Source: Sulfurimonas sp. (GTDB lineage Bacteria; Campylobacterota; Campylobacteria; Campylobacterales; Sulfurimonadaceae). Taken from it: a stretch of DNA of 64,000 nt. The DNA is taken from the NCBI RefSeq assembly GCF_028714655.1, contig NZ_JAQTLY010000005.1, positions 62,001 through 126,000 on the forward strand, given 5' to 3'. The notes under the pieces are model-generated. The model was given only the letters and a program-made list of their open reading frames with translations. It did no database searches and was not told the DNA's origin. Shown piece by piece: positions 51,060 through 60,419 of this stretch. Every line of letters begins with the position of its first letter. The stretch's first letter is position 1. The translations under genes were made by a program, and so were the position numbers.

Positions 51060-51150
51060 TAAAAAATAAGATTCCAAATCTAGTTTGGAATGACGAGATG
51101 TTTGAGCTTTCGTCATCCTGAACTTGATTCAGGATCCAAGTTTTGCAAGA
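51060..51150. repeat. TCCTGAACTTGATTCAGGA and CCAAATCTAGTTTGGAA hairpins
   Basis: GATTCCAAATCTAGTTTGGAATGACGAG (51068-51095) and CATCCTGAACTTGATTCAGGATCC (51114-51137). Both are palindromic and joined by GATGTTTGAGCTTTCGT. They lie between convergent genes and could act as bidirectional 3'-end hairpins. Confidence 0.75.
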
Positions 51151-51160
51151 ATTCTATTTT

Positions 51161-51757
51161 TTACTTTTCATATACCTCGTCTCGAGTAAAATATGAGGCT
51201 TCAAGTCCATATTGCAACATCTCTTGTGTCTTTGCGTAAATATTTTGAAATATGCCGTGCTGTGCGTCGTGATTTCTTTTTATTTTTAGATACATACCGT
51301 ATGTCAAATATAAAATAACTGCATACGAACCGTAAACCAGAGACGGAGCTTCCACATATAGTTCGCTAAATAGAGCGATAATATTATGAACCATAAATAA
51401 AACGGTAACTCCCACACTTCCTATCCAGATGGCATAAGCGCTATTTTTAGAATCAGTTTCAAAATTTTCAAGATTTTTTAGAATCTGAATGTTTTGGTTC
51501 AGCTCTGTTTTAAAATCAGCAATCGTTTTGCTGTCTTCATCTTTGATAGCCAATTTTTTTACCTGAATACTTGATACCTCGCTTTGACGGTTTATCTCTT
51601 TGTACTCCTGTATAAGCAACGGATTTTTTATGAGTGCTCTTTCTACCATTTTTGGAGTGATATTGTGCGTAGGCTCACTCTCCTTTATTTCAAAGAGAAG
51701 TGTGTTGTAAAGCCCGTCATTTAGGATTTGATTTGATATTTTTTCTATATTTACCAT
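51161..51757 (-). CDS. Two-TM membrane protein of unknown function
   Basis: 198 residues from ATG 51757, preceded by AGGAAACTAATC; a longer frame from 51796 would skip this site. The N-terminal ~100 residues are soluble and helical (NPLLIQEYKEINRQSEVSSIQVKKLAI). Two membrane helices follow (YAIWIGSVGVTVLFMVHNIIALF and LVYGSYAVILYLTYGMYL), then a short cytoplasmic tail. No family recognised. Confidence 0.7.
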   Translation of the reverse strand: MVNIEKISNQILNDGLYNTLLFEIKESEPTHNITPKMVERALIKNPLLIQEYKEINRQSEVSSIQVKKLAIKDEDSKTIADFKTELNQNIQILKNLENFETDSKNSAYAIWIGSVGVTVLFMVHNIIALFSELYVEAPSLVYGSYAVILYLTYGMYLKIKRNHDAQHGIFQNIYAKTQEMLQYGLEASYFTRDEVYEK

Positions 51758-51794
51758 GATTAGTTTCCTGAGTAGACTTTTTTTGCATAACCTC

Positions 51795-51927
51795 AAAATG
51801 ACGAGATTTTTGAGCTTTCGTCACCCTTGACTTGATTCAGGGTCTAGTTTTATAAGAAGTCTAATAAATTTCTTTTATAACAAAATACCCTGAATAACCA
51901 AATGAAATACCCTTAATTTGAAATCTA
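51795..51927. repeat. Decayed hairpin repeats
   Basis: ACGAGATTTTTGAGCTTTCGTCACCCTTGACTTGATTCAGGGTCTAG-type sequence at 51799-51846, then CCAAATGAAATACCCTTAATTTGAAATCTAAG at 51898-51929. The second piece is a worn part of the composite found at 41.6 and 48.9 kb. Between two minus-strand genes. Confidence 0.65.
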
Positions 51928-51930
51928 AGC

Positions 51931-53568
51931 TTACGCCTCCGGCACTAAAGCCGTAGTTTGAAGTTTTGATTTTTTAAATATGCCTAAAAGTCCTTTAAGC
52001 CCTATGCTCATTAGAACATTTAACAAAAACACTACCCACGCAGAGAGAAGTAAAAGACCGCAGATACCCGCTAGTATCATATATGTTTGGTATTCGCCCT
52101 CTAAGTAAAGAGTTCTTCTTAACATCCCGTCCATCGCAGCCATTCCCATAAATGCACCCATTCCGATACCGCCGATTAAATGCGCCCAAAAGTGGTAAGA
52201 CGCCATTTTCTGACTATACAGCTTCACTCCGTTTGTAAGCGTCGGCCATAGGATATAGATAGCACTGTAAAGCGTCATTGTAAGCCCTACAAGTATAGCC
52301 ACATGGAAGTGAGGTCCCGCTACCCATTGAGTATTGTGCAGAATTCTGTTTAATCCCATATCCGCTTGAATGATTCCCGCAGGAACTGCCAACATAAAAC
52401 CTAAAATACCGCCGAGCAAAAATTTTAGCTCATTGCTCATTTTTAACGGTCTTGCACTCCATAAAGTTACAAGCGTAATGAAAATCGCTATTCCCTGTGT
52501 AACAAGTTCAAACGCCGTTACCATCTCGCCGCTTACAAGTTTCATCATATTGTACTGACCTTGGTCTGCCAGTAAATGGTGCGACCAAACGGCCCATGAA
52601 ACGATAAGTTCAAGTAAAAGAGCCGCTCTTGCTATATTTTGCATAAACAGTTTTTTACCCGTGATAAGCATTGCTAAAAGATACCAAGAACCTGCTATAT
52701 AAATAAGCACTAAACCGTCTGCTATTAAGTCAAGTCCCCACCAGAAAAAGTTTTTGTAAAGCAGTGCATTTACGGATGTGTAGTCCATAGAAGCGCCTGA
52801 AAGGTCGCCGATAATGTAAACTAAGATTAAAATACCGCATGTCAAAATCACAAGCGCATCTAAAAAAGTGTCGATAGTCCCGCGAAAAATAGCAACAACG
52901 GGAAGCGAAACCGCAGGCTCTTTTGCATATGGCTCACGACCCGTCATTTTGTACAATATGTTAAGCATCCCGTCAATCCCCAAAGCAGAGATAAGAAGCG
53001 GCTTAAACGGTCGCTTCTCATGACCCTCTTCAGTATAAAAAACAGTTGCAAAAATATTATAGATAAAGCCCAAAGTCCCTATCATAATAAGTGCAACACC
53101 CGTTATAAAGACAAGTCCGCCGAGCGCATTAAACTGTGAAAAATCAACAGGAAGCGGCCAATAGAGCGTATAAAGCGGAGCATAATGAAATATAAATCCG
53201 CCAAGCCAAGCTAGTAAGGCACCAATGGCAATCGTTATCCAAGTAGCATTTGCAAGCTTTATGCTGTATAACGGTTTTTTCATCAGATACGGCACCAAAA
53301 ATGTAAACGCTCCGAAGACTATTAGGTAAGTTGAACCGAAAATTCCCACTATCGGGTGAACCGTCATAACGGAAAAGTAGTGCGAATTGTCAAGCATCGG
53401 TAACGGAGTGATGGCATGAGCTCTCATCATCATCCCCTCCAACGCCGATAAACCATAGTAAAGAACCCCGATGATTACCGCCCTTAGGGTTACTTTTTGA
53501 GTAGGCGTCAAGCCGTCGGTTTTAAGTCCGCCCTCATGCCCGTTTATTAAACTATTTAAAAAACTCAT
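51931..53568 (-). CDS. Heme-copper oxidase superfamily subunit I, probable NO reductase (gNOR-like)
   Basis: 545 residues, about 14 helices. Heme ligands are present: H71 (MTVHPIVG) and H420/H422 (VAGPHFHVAIL). The paired active-site histidines H330-H331 (VWSHHLLADQ) are kept. The helix that normally carries GHPEVY reads WWGLDLIADG (276-285), so the first CuB-type histidine and the cross-linked Tyr are absent and replaced by Leu/Asp. I recall such His-to-Asp changes in the alternative NO reductase family called gNOR. Together with the CuA-less subunit II this points to NO rather than O2 reduction. Confidence 0.8.
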   Translation of the reverse strand: MSFLNSLINGHEGGLKTDGLTPTQKVTLRAVIIGVLYYGLSALEGMMMRAHAITPLPMLDNSHYFSVMTVHPIVGIFGSTYLIVFGAFTFLVPYLMKKPLYSIKLANATWITIAIGALLAWLGGFIFHYAPLYTLYWPLPVDFSQFNALGGLVFITGVALIMIGTLGFIYNIFATVFYTEEGHEKRPFKPLLISALGIDGMLNILYKMTGREPYAKEPAVSLPVVAIFRGTIDTFLDALVILTCGILILVYIIGDLSGASMDYTSVNALLYKNFFWWGLDLIADGLVLIYIAGSWYLLAMLITGKKLFMQNIARAALLLELIVSWAVWSHHLLADQGQYNMMKLVSGEMVTAFELVTQGIAIFITLVTLWSARPLKMSNELKFLLGGILGFMLAVPAGIIQADMGLNRILHNTQWVAGPHFHVAILVGLTMTLYSAIYILWPTLTNGVKLYSQKMASYHFWAHLIGGIGMGAFMGMAAMDGMLRRTLYLEGEYQTYMILAGICGLLLLSAWVVFLLNVLMSIGLKGLLGIFKKSKLQTTALVPEA

Positions 53569-54158
53569 AAACTTCCTCCTTTTTGTGAATATTTATCATC
53601 TTCGGCACATCCTTTTACTTCAAAAACATCTTTGATGTACATATTTGCACCTTTTGGACCCGAATATTCCGTTGATCTTAGATGGTAAACTCCGTTTTTG
53701 CCAAACTTCCACATAAGGTCGTTTTTGCTTCCCGGTACGACTTGCATCTGCGTAACCATCGAGTTGTTTTGTCTAAAAATACCAAACCCGTAAGTTATAT
53801 CTTTTGATACGACATCAAATAAAACATACTCATTGCACTCTAGCTCTATTTTTGGGCTAGGAAGCTTGAACTCATGTTTTTCAATAGTTATATTTACTAC
53901 CTGCTTAGGAGTTAAAGAACTTCTTTTAAAGTCTATCTCCACCCATGGAATCTTGTTAAATGTGACAATGTGAATTGCCACACCGACTGTTATAAGCGCA
54001 CCTACATAAGTATAAAATGTAGCGGGCTTGAGTATACGGGGCTTGCCTTTTGGGTTTACTACACCAAGTGCAAACCATCCGATAAGCGAGATTACCGCTA
54101 AAGTGTATAAAGTATATACAAGCTTTAGCATATTTAACACATCAACCGAATCGGTCAT
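53565..54158 (-). CDS. Heme-copper oxidase subunit II-like, CuA ligands lost
   Basis: 197 residues. Two N-terminal membrane helices (about 13-35 and 47-68) are followed by a periplasmic cupredoxin domain. The CuA box that normally reads CxExCGxxHxxM is here S162-T-E-Y-S-G-P-K-G-A-N-M173, with both Cys and the His replaced. The upstream CuA His is also replaced (DITYGFGIF, Y123). So the domain cannot bind CuA and electrons must enter another way. Overlaps the subunit I gene by 4 nt (ATGA). Confidence 0.82.
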   Translation of the reverse strand: MTDSVDVLNMLKLVYTLYTLAVISLIGWFALGVVNPKGKPRILKPATFYTYVGALITVGVAIHIVTFNKIPWVEIDFKRSSLTPKQVVNITIEKHEFKLPSPKIELECNEYVLFDVVSKDITYGFGIFRQNNSMVTQMQVVPGSKNDLMWKFGKNGVYHLRSTEYSGPKGANMYIKDVFEVKGCAEDDKYSQKGGSL

Positions 54159-54283
54159 TTTTTCTCCTTAAATAAAAAATTTAATATTGTAACTTTATCA
54201 TTTATTATGAAATTAAAAATCAGTTTATTGTATAAATATTAATCAATAAGTTGAATGTTAATGCTCCATAAGATATCTTGTTT

Positions 54284-54400
54284 GTCATTGCGAACCATTC
54301 CGTCATTGCGAACCATTCCGTCATTGCGATCCCTTTCGGCATTGCGAACCATTCCGTCATTGCGAACGAAGTGAAGCAATCTAAATGATAAGTGCCGCAA
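54284..54400. repeat. 18-bp tandem array of the GTCATTGCGA repeat
   Basis: Five 18-bp units starting GTCATTGCGAACCATTCC at 54284, 54302, 54320, 54338 (GGCATTG) and 54356, the last running into GAACGAAGTGAAGCAATCTAAA. So one end of the dispersed repeat has been amplified in tandem. The rest of the gap 54159-54437 is AT-rich and unassigned. Confidence 0.8.
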
Positions 54401-54437
54401 TCTGGTTTTTAGAGCTTATATATGATAAAATCTTTTT

Positions 54438-55763
54438 ATGAAACTTTCACATTTAAAACAGATAACGGCTTACCTGCAAAAATTTACAAAAATATCAGCT
54501 ATTTACAGAGTTAGCGACACCATTATAAAAGTTGCATTTGACAGAGACGATGAACTCTATTTTGAGATGCAGCGTTCAAACTCCAGAATATTTAAATGCA
54601 CCTCTTATGCGCGTTCGAAAGTCTATAATGCCCCGTTTGATGTGCTTTTGGCAAAACGATTTAACCGTGCAAATATCATAAGCATAGAACTTTTCGGCGG
54701 CGACAAGATAATAAGATTTAAAACTTCCGTTGCTTCTGCTTACAAAGAAGAGATAACCATTTTGCAGTTTGAATTTACGGGAAAATATACCAATGTGATT
54801 ATCTTGGATGAAGAAGAGAGGGTTCTTGAAGCGCTTAGACATGTTGATCTGTTTTCGTCATTTCGTGAAGTCAGAGTCGGACAAAAACTACTCAGTGTTC
54901 CGCCTGCTTCATTTGAGGCAAAAGAGTATCCTATTGATGATGTTGAGCAGTTTTTGTATGACGAGTATGCAAAAGAGATGCAAGATAAGCTTACTTCGCT
55001 CAAAAAACAAAAAATCTCGCTCCTAAATAAAAAATTAAAAAAGTTGGAAAAACTCTACGGCTCTTTAGAGGATGAAAACGAGCTAGAAGCCGAAGCAATG
55101 AAATATAATCGGTTTGGAAATCTGCTTTTGGCAAATATGCACAATGTCAAACCCTATCAGAGAGTCGTAGAAGTAGATGATTATGACGGAACAAAGGTTA
55201 AAATAGAGCTTCACAAAGAGTTCTCTTCCGTTGCTATGATGGCAAATTCACTATTTGCCAGAAGCAAAAAAGCAAAACAGAGAGCTGCGCATATGCATAT
55301 AGAAAAAAACTCTCTGCTTTGTAAGATAGAACATATGAAACTCTTTATCCATACGGTTGAAGAGGCAAAAGATGTCGCAAAAGTTCAGCTTCTCTTTCCA
55401 AAAAACATACAAGCAAAAAAAGTAAAAATCAACGATTCGATTGAATCGTTTTGGATAGAGGGTTATAAAGTAAGTCTTGGAAAAAATGAAAAAGGCAATG
55501 TTGAACTGCTTCAAAACGCCCGTGCAAAGGATATCTGGCTTCATATGAAAGAGAGACCCTCAGCGCATGTAATCATTACGACGGATAAGCAAAATGTTCC
55601 GCAAAGCGTTATAGAGGGAGCGGCAAGACTATGCGTTGACTTTACGATGTTTCAAAAAGACAGGTATTTGGTCGATTATACTCCAAGAAGAGAAGTTACC
55701 ATCCAAAGCGGCGCGAATGTGCTTTACAATAAGTACAAAACTATAGAAATAGATACAAGGTAG
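54438..55763 (+). CDS. NFACT family protein (RqcH/FbpA-like)
   Basis: 441 residues. N-terminal NFACT-N domain (LLAKRFNRANIISIELFGGDKIIRF, ILDEEERVLEALRHVD), a central long coiled coil (about 165-205 and 280-320), and a C-terminal NFACT-R/DUF814 domain (NARAKDIWLHMKERPSAHVII). Related RqcH proteins add alanine tails to stalled nascent chains on 50S subunits. This protein is shorter than Bacillus RqcH (about 570), as usual for Campylobacterota. Confidence 0.85.
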   Translation: MKLSHLKQITAYLQKFTKISAIYRVSDTIIKVAFDRDDELYFEMQRSNSRIFKCTSYARSKVYNAPFDVLLAKRFNRANIISIELFGGDKIIRFKTSVASAYKEEITILQFEFTGKYTNVIILDEEERVLEALRHVDLFSSFREVRVGQKLLSVPPASFEAKEYPIDDVEQFLYDEYAKEMQDKLTSLKKQKISLLNKKLKKLEKLYGSLEDENELEAEAMKYNRFGNLLLANMHNVKPYQRVVEVDDYDGTKVKIELHKEFSSVAMMANSLFARSKKAKQRAAHMHIEKNSLLCKIEHMKLFIHTVEEAKDVAKVQLLFPKNIQAKKVKINDSIESFWIEGYKVSLGKNEKGNVELLQNARAKDIWLHMKERPSAHVIITTDKQNVPQSVIEGAARLCVDFTMFQKDRYLVDYTPRREVTIQSGANVLYNKYKTIEIDTR

Positions 55764-55765
55764 TA

Positions 55766-55872
55766 GTTATAGACTGCTTCGTTGCACTCGCAGTGACATA
55801 AAGAGACTTCGTCGTCATTGTGACCCCTTTCGTCATTGCGAACGAAGTGAAGCAATCTCAGCGAAGCAATCT
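55766..55872. repeat. GTCATTGCGA...GCAATCT repeats
   Basis: An inverted part copy (GACTGCTTCGTTGCACTCGCAGTGAC, 55771-55796) and a direct copy (GTCATTGCGAACGAAGTGAAGCAATCT, 55833-55859). One frame across the direct copy reads VIANEVKQS, which is why a spurious longer start could be called for the next gene. Confidence 0.78.
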
Positions 55873-55900
55873 ATGTTTAAGTAAAATTAAGGGAAATAAG

Positions 55901-56203
55901 ATGGCGGTAGGTCTAGTAGCAAATGCGATATATGTCAATCAGCAAACCCCGAGCGTTGCATCGGTTGCTACCGCTCACAACAGCCGTGTGGATTTTCAAA
56001 ATATGGTAGCGCAAACCGTTGCACAGGAAAAAGAGACAGAAGTTCTTGAAGTCCGCCCCTCAGAAGAGAATCATGAAGTTAACCCCGACCGTGAACATCA
56101 AAAAAACGAAGCGGATCAAGAGAGTGCAAGAAATAAAAAACACGAAAAATCAGAAGAAAAAGAGGTTCAACCGCCTTTACATATATTAGATATTAAAGTG
56201 TGA
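55901..56203 (+). CDS. Hypothetical protein, disordered and acidic
   Basis: 100 residues from ATG 55901 (AAGGGAAATAAG upstream); an in-frame upstream start at 55820 would translate the dispersed repeat and is rejected. The N-terminal half reads MAVGLVANAIYVNQQTPSVASVATAHNSRVDFQNMVAQ. The C-terminal half is a charged Glu/Lys-rich low-complexity stretch (KNEADQESARNKKHEKSEEKEVQPP). No known family. Its stop is followed directly by the cdsA region. Confidence 0.65.
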   Translation: MAVGLVANAIYVNQQTPSVASVATAHNSRVDFQNMVAQTVAQEKETEVLEVRPSEENHEVNPDREHQKNEADQESARNKKHEKSEEKEVQPPLHILDIKV

Positions 56204-56242
56204 TTGGATATAATAGTTTCTAATATTTTACTAGGAAAAGCG

Positions 56243-56998
56243 ATGAATGTATTTATGGTCTCAAAAGAGAGACTAATCACCGGTATAACATTAGTTGTCG
56301 GAGTGCTTATAATAGGCTTTGTGGATAATTTTTTTCTTATGTGGCTCTTTTTGGGAGCAGTTTATATATTGGCTTTTTATGAAGCGATGAGGCTATTTAA
56401 TATAAAAAATAGTGATTTAATCTATTTTGCCGTCGGGGTTTGGCTGCTTGCGGCAATATACCCGCACAGCGATGATATTTTCATCTTAATATGTTTGGCT
56501 TATGCAGGCGCCGTTGCTTATAATAGAAATTTGAGTTGGAAAAATTTTCTCCCGTTTATCTATCCGACCGCAGGGATGCTTTTTATCTTATCAATGTACC
56601 AAGGGTATGGAGTTCTTTCTCTCTTGTGGCTTTTAGTGATTGTCGCTCTAACCGATATCGGCGCCTACGCGGTCGGCACAAGCATGGGTAAAACCCCGTT
56701 TAGTCCTACTTCTCCGAACAAAACGCTAGAAGGTGCGCTCGGCGGGGTGGCGGTTGCAACGATGGGCGGTATGTTTGTAGGTTTGTCTATCGTAGATTTG
56801 GGCGTCTCAATCGTCATCTCTTTTATGGTCGCTCTTAGTTCAATATTTGGCGATTTGTTTGAAAGTTTACTAAAAAGAGAAGCAGGCGTAAAAGACAGCG
56901 GTTATATTTTACCCGGTCACGGCGGTGTATTGGATAGAATTGACGGCTATCTTTTCGGCGGTATCGTAATGTTGGTACTTCTTCGCGGGCTAGTTTGA
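56243..56998 (+). CDS. cdsA: Phosphatidate cytidylyltransferase
   Basis: Makes CDP-diacylglycerol from phosphatidate and CTP in the inner membrane. 251 residues from ATG 56243 (TAGGAAAAGCG upstream), about seven helices. Signature SPNKTLEGALGGVA, followed by GDLFESLLKREAGVKDSGYILPGHGGVLDRIDGYLFG, is the CDS motif. One base separates its stop from the dxr start. Confidence 0.95.
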   Translation: MNVFMVSKERLITGITLVVGVLIIGFVDNFFLMWLFLGAVYILAFYEAMRLFNIKNSDLIYFAVGVWLLAAIYPHSDDIFILICLAYAGAVAYNRNLSWKNFLPFIYPTAGMLFILSMYQGYGVLSLLWLLVIVALTDIGAYAVGTSMGKTPFSPTSPNKTLEGALGGVAVATMGGMFVGLSIVDLGVSIVISFMVALSSIFGDLFESLLKREAGVKDSGYILPGHGGVLDRIDGYLFGGIVMLVLLRGLV

Positions 56999-56999
56999 T

Positions 57000-58061
57000 T
57001 TGATACTGCTCGGCTCTACCGGTTCTATCGGCGTAAACACGCTTGAAGTCGCAAAAAAATTTTCAATGGGTGTAGAGGCGCTAGTCGCCGGCAACAACAT
57101 AGAGCTTTTAAACTCCCAAATAAAAGAGCACAACCCAAAAACAGTCGTTGTCGCAAACAAAGAAGATATCCACAGGGTAAACCACAACAATGTTTTTAGC
57201 GGCGAAGAAGCGATTTTAAGAGTTATAGAAGAGTCAAAGAGCGAGTTGGTCGTAAACGCGCTTGTCGGCTTTTTGGGTCTGCGTCCCACGCTCACCGCTC
57301 TTAAAGCAGGCAAAAAAGTGGCTCTTGCAAATAAAGAATCACTTGTTGCCTGCGGTGCTTTTATAGACACAGCCAAAATCCAACCCATAGACAGCGAACA
57401 TTTCGGGCTTTGGTACTTGATGCAAAACCGACCGATTGAGAAAATGATAATCACCGCAAGCGGCGGAGCATTTCGCGACTGGGATATAAACAAACTTCAA
57501 AACGCAACTTTAGCAGATACCCAAAAACATCCAAACTGGTCGATGGGACAAAAGATAACCATAGACAGCGCTACAATGATGAACAAAATGTTTGAACTCT
57601 TAGAGGCTAGATGGCTTTTTGGAGAGGGTCGTTACGATGCCATTATCGAGACAAAGTCCCTCATTCACGCGCTTATCAACTTTAAAGACGGCTCAACCAC
57701 CGCACACTTTGCCCATGCCAGCATGCAGCTCCCCATAGCATTTGCACTTGATGGAGCGATGCAAGAAAACATCCTCCCGCATGTAGATTTGCTAAAGGTC
57801 GGCTCATTGGAGTTTCGCGAGATAACAACAGATAGATACCCGATTTGGCGTATTAAAGAGGAACTTCTAAAAAACCCGTCCCGCGGCGTAGTCGTAAATG
57901 CCGCAAATGAAGCCGCTATCGAGAAGTTTATAGCTAAAGAGATAGGTTTTATGGACATAGCAAAAACAGTCATCGGGGCTTACGAAAAGTTTGACACTCT
58001 GCCAAAAAGCGTTGATGATGTATTTGCCCTTGATAAAGAAGTCAGAGCTTTTGTGAGATAG
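57000..58061 (+). CDS. dxr: 1-deoxy-D-xylulose-5-phosphate reductoisomerase
   Basis: Second step of the MEP isoprenoid pathway. 353 residues from TTG 57000, giving MILLGSTGSIGVNTLEVA, which begins right at the NADPH-binding loop as in other Campylobacterota. Metal and substrate residues: ALANKESLV, LPVDSEH-like IQPIDSEHFGLW, ITASGGAFRD, WSMGQKITIDSATMMNK, and VVNAANEAAI. cdsA-dxr adjacency is common in bacteria. Confidence 0.96.
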   Translation: MILLGSTGSIGVNTLEVAKKFSMGVEALVAGNNIELLNSQIKEHNPKTVVVANKEDIHRVNHNNVFSGEEAILRVIEESKSELVVNALVGFLGLRPTLTALKAGKKVALANKESLVACGAFIDTAKIQPIDSEHFGLWYLMQNRPIEKMIITASGGAFRDWDINKLQNATLADTQKHPNWSMGQKITIDSATMMNKMFELLEARWLFGEGRYDAIIETKSLIHALINFKDGSTTAHFAHASMQLPIAFALDGAMQENILPHVDLLKVGSLEFREITTDRYPIWRIKEELLKNPSRGVVVNAANEAAIEKFIAKEIGFMDIAKTVIGAYEKFDTLPKSVDDVFALDKEVRAFVR

Positions 58062-58148
58062 ATTTTATATCTATATAGTATAAATATCTTTACTTTTGTA
58101 CTATGACATAGTATAATATTTTCATTAATTATACTTTAGGAGTATATT

Positions 58149-59321
58149 TTGGAAGAACTGTTCTACAAATCAAATCCTTGGTGGGAAGAAGATTATTCAT
58201 TTAACGGTAAAAGAAGAGAACTTTATTTAAAAGAGATAGAGAGCTTTTTTTCAAGCAAAGATATTGTTTTTTTAACCGGACTTAGACGCGTTGGAAAAAC
58301 TTCGATACTCAAAAGTTTCATATCACAGCTTATAAACGAAAAAAACATCGTTCCAAAACATATTTTTTACATTAGTTTAGACCTTATTGCATTAGAAAAA
58401 TTGAGTATTACACAAATTCTGCAAGAGTATAGAAAACTGCACAAAATAGCATCTAGCCAAAAGGTTTATCTCTTTTTGGATGAAGTGACTTCCAAACAAA
58501 ACTATAGCCAAGAGTTAAAAAATCTCTATGATTTAGAAGATATTAAAATATACGCTTCAAGCTCATCAGCTTCACTTTTAAGAGATAAAAATGCCTATCT
58601 TACGGGCAGACAAAGAGTTATAGAGGTTATGCCGCTTGATTTTTACGAATATCTTGAGTTTAAAAATATAAAAGTTAAAAAATCCGATGCTTATCTACTA
58701 GAGAGCTACTTTGAAGAGTATATGAGTGACGGAGGTATGCCGGAGTATGTACTAGAGGGCGATATAAGTTACCTTCAAAATCTTATAGATAACATTCTCT
58801 ATAAAGATATTATCGCTTACCACAATATAAAAAATGAGCAGATTATCCGTGATTTTTACAGACTTTTGATGGAGAGAAGCGGCAAACAACTCAGTCTTAA
58901 CAAGATAGCAAATATCTTAGAAATCGGTGTTGACAGTGCTAAGAGATATCTGTCATATTTTGAGGATACATATCTTATCTATACAATTGAGAAGTACGGA
59001 AAACTAAACGAGAGGTTAAAAAACCCTAAAAAAATCTATGCCGGAGATGTGGGTCTTAAAAATATTGTTACGGGTTTTCGTGATAAAGGTGCTATTTTTG
59101 AAAATCTCGTTTTTTTAAAAATCAAAAATCTCCACCCTTCTTACTTTTATAAGGATGGTATAGAGCTTGACTTTATGACGGAAAACAGAACGCTCATAGA
59201 AGTTAAATACAAATCCGTGCTCAATGAAAAACAGCAAAAACTTTTTGATACCACAGAAGCAAATAAAAAAATAGTTGTAGACGGGTATAGAAGTTTTTTA
59301 GATATTTTACTAAAAGGATAG
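58149..59321 (+). CDS. AAA ATPase with DUF4143 (COG1373-type)
   Basis: 390 residues from TTG 58149 (AGGAG 7 nt upstream). N-terminal AAA_14 ATPase: Walker A GLRRVGKTSILKS, Walker B VYLFLDEVTSKQ, sensor YASSSSASLL. The C-terminal DUF4143 domain (IYAGDVGLKNIVTGFRDKGAIFENLVFLKIK, YFYKDGIELDFMTENRTLIEVKYK) resembles a restriction-endonuclease-like fold with E-x-D-F...E-V-K, which can be degenerate PD-(D/E)xK. Biological role unknown; common as an accessory gene. Lower GC than its neighbours dxr and tsaD. Confidence 0.85.
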   Translation: MEELFYKSNPWWEEDYSFNGKRRELYLKEIESFFSSKDIVFLTGLRRVGKTSILKSFISQLINEKNIVPKHIFYISLDLIALEKLSITQILQEYRKLHKIASSQKVYLFLDEVTSKQNYSQELKNLYDLEDIKIYASSSSASLLRDKNAYLTGRQRVIEVMPLDFYEYLEFKNIKVKKSDAYLLESYFEEYMSDGGMPEYVLEGDISYLQNLIDNILYKDIIAYHNIKNEQIIRDFYRLLMERSGKQLSLNKIANILEIGVDSAKRYLSYFEDTYLIYTIEKYGKLNERLKNPKKIYAGDVGLKNIVTGFRDKGAIFENLVFLKIKNLHPSYFYKDGIELDFMTENRTLIEVKYKSVLNEKQQKLFDTTEANKKIVVDGYRSFLDILLKG

Positions 59322-59324
59322 ATT

Positions 59325-60302
59325 TTGATACTCTCAATTGAAAGCTCATGTGATGACAGTGCTATCGCGATAACGGAGATTGCGACAAAAAAGCTTCTTT
59401 TTCATAAAAAGATATCGCAAGAACTAGAACACTCTGTTTATGGCGGTGTTGTTCCCGAACTGGCGGCTAGACTTCACGCGGAGGCGCTTCCTAAGATTTT
59501 GGAGGAGTGCAAGCCGTATTTTAGTGACTTAAAAGCGGTTGCAGTTACTACGACTCCGGGGCTTAGCGTTACTCTTGTTGAGGGTGTGATTATGGCAAAA
59601 GCCGTATCTATTGCATTGAACATTCCGCTTATCGGGGTAAATCATCTTATCGGGCATATCTACTCTCTGTTTATAGAAAAAGAGGCGGTTTTTCCTTTGA
59701 CTGTTTTGCTGGTTTCAGGCGGACATACGCAGGTCATGGAAGTTAAAAATTTAGAAGAGATAAAAACGGTTGCAAAAAGTATGGATGACAGCTTTGGAGA
59801 GAGTTTTGACAAAGTTGCTAAAATGATGCATCTCGGCTATCCCGGAGGACCTGTTATAGAAAAGTTGGCAAAAGAGGGAGATAGAAAAAAGTATAACTTT
59901 ACGGTTCCTCTGCATCAATCTCCGCTCATCGCTTTTTCATATTCAGGGTTAAAAAACTCGGTTAGACTCGCGGTAGAAGATGCGAACGAGAACGACTATA
60001 AAGATATAGCCGCATCATTTGAACATATCGCCGTGGCTCACATCATACAAAAACTCAAGAAGTATTTTAAAGATGTTACGCCAAAAACATTCGCCATAGT
60101 CGGCGGAGCTAGTGCAAATCTATATCTTCGTTGGGCTATAGAAGAGCTTTTAAAACCCCACGGTGCAACCCTGCTTTTGAGTGAGTTGAAGTACTGTTCA
60201 GACAATGCGGCGATGATAGGAAGAGTCGCAGTTGAGATGTACGAAAGAGGGATATTTAGCTCGATTGATGAGCTTGAAGTTTGTCACAAAAGTGTCATTT
60301 AG
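59325..60302 (+). CDS. tsaD: tRNA N6-threonylcarbamoyladenosine transferase subunit
   Basis: Catalytic subunit for the universal t6A37 modification. 325 residues from TTG 59325 (AAGGATAG upstream), [16 protein letters not shown]. Metal-binding HxxxH is in [12 protein letters not shown], phosphate loops in [13 protein letters not shown] and [12 protein letters not shown], and [12 protein letters not shown] near the end. Length is typical of Campylobacterota. Confidence 0.96.
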   Translation: MILSIESSCDDSAIAITEIATKKLLFHKKISQELEHSVYGGVVPELAARLHAEALPKILEECKPYFSDLKAVAVTTTPGLSVTLVEGVIMAKAVSIALNIPLIGVNHLIGHIYSLFIEKEAVFPLTVLLVSGGHTQVMEVKNLEEIKTVAKSMDDSFGESFDKVAKMMHLGYPGGPVIEKLAKEGDRKKYNFTVPLHQSPLIAFSYSGLKNSVRLAVEDANENDYKDIAASFEHIAVAHIIQKLKKYFKDVTPKTFAIVGGASANLYLRWAIEELLKPHGATLLLSELKYCSDNAAMIGRVAVEMYERGIFSSIDELEVCHKSVI

Positions 60303-60419
60303 CTTAAATGGCGCTTAGCATTAAACACTCTTTTTCTAATTAAGAGTAAAATTATCCGATTTGACATATACTTCTTTATCAATAAAAAGTTAAGATAAAA
60401 AAAACAAAAGGAGCCTAAG

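Noticed and set aside
54284..54373. CRISPR array upstream of the NFACT gene
   Set aside because: 18-bp units are contiguous with no spacers; it is a simple tandem repeat derived from the dispersed element.
55820..55900. In-frame upstream start giving a longer protein beginning MTPFVIANEVKQSQ
   Set aside because: This stretch is the dispersed GTCATTGCGA repeat read as protein. A good Shine-Dalgarno stands before ATG 55901, so the longer form is an artefact.
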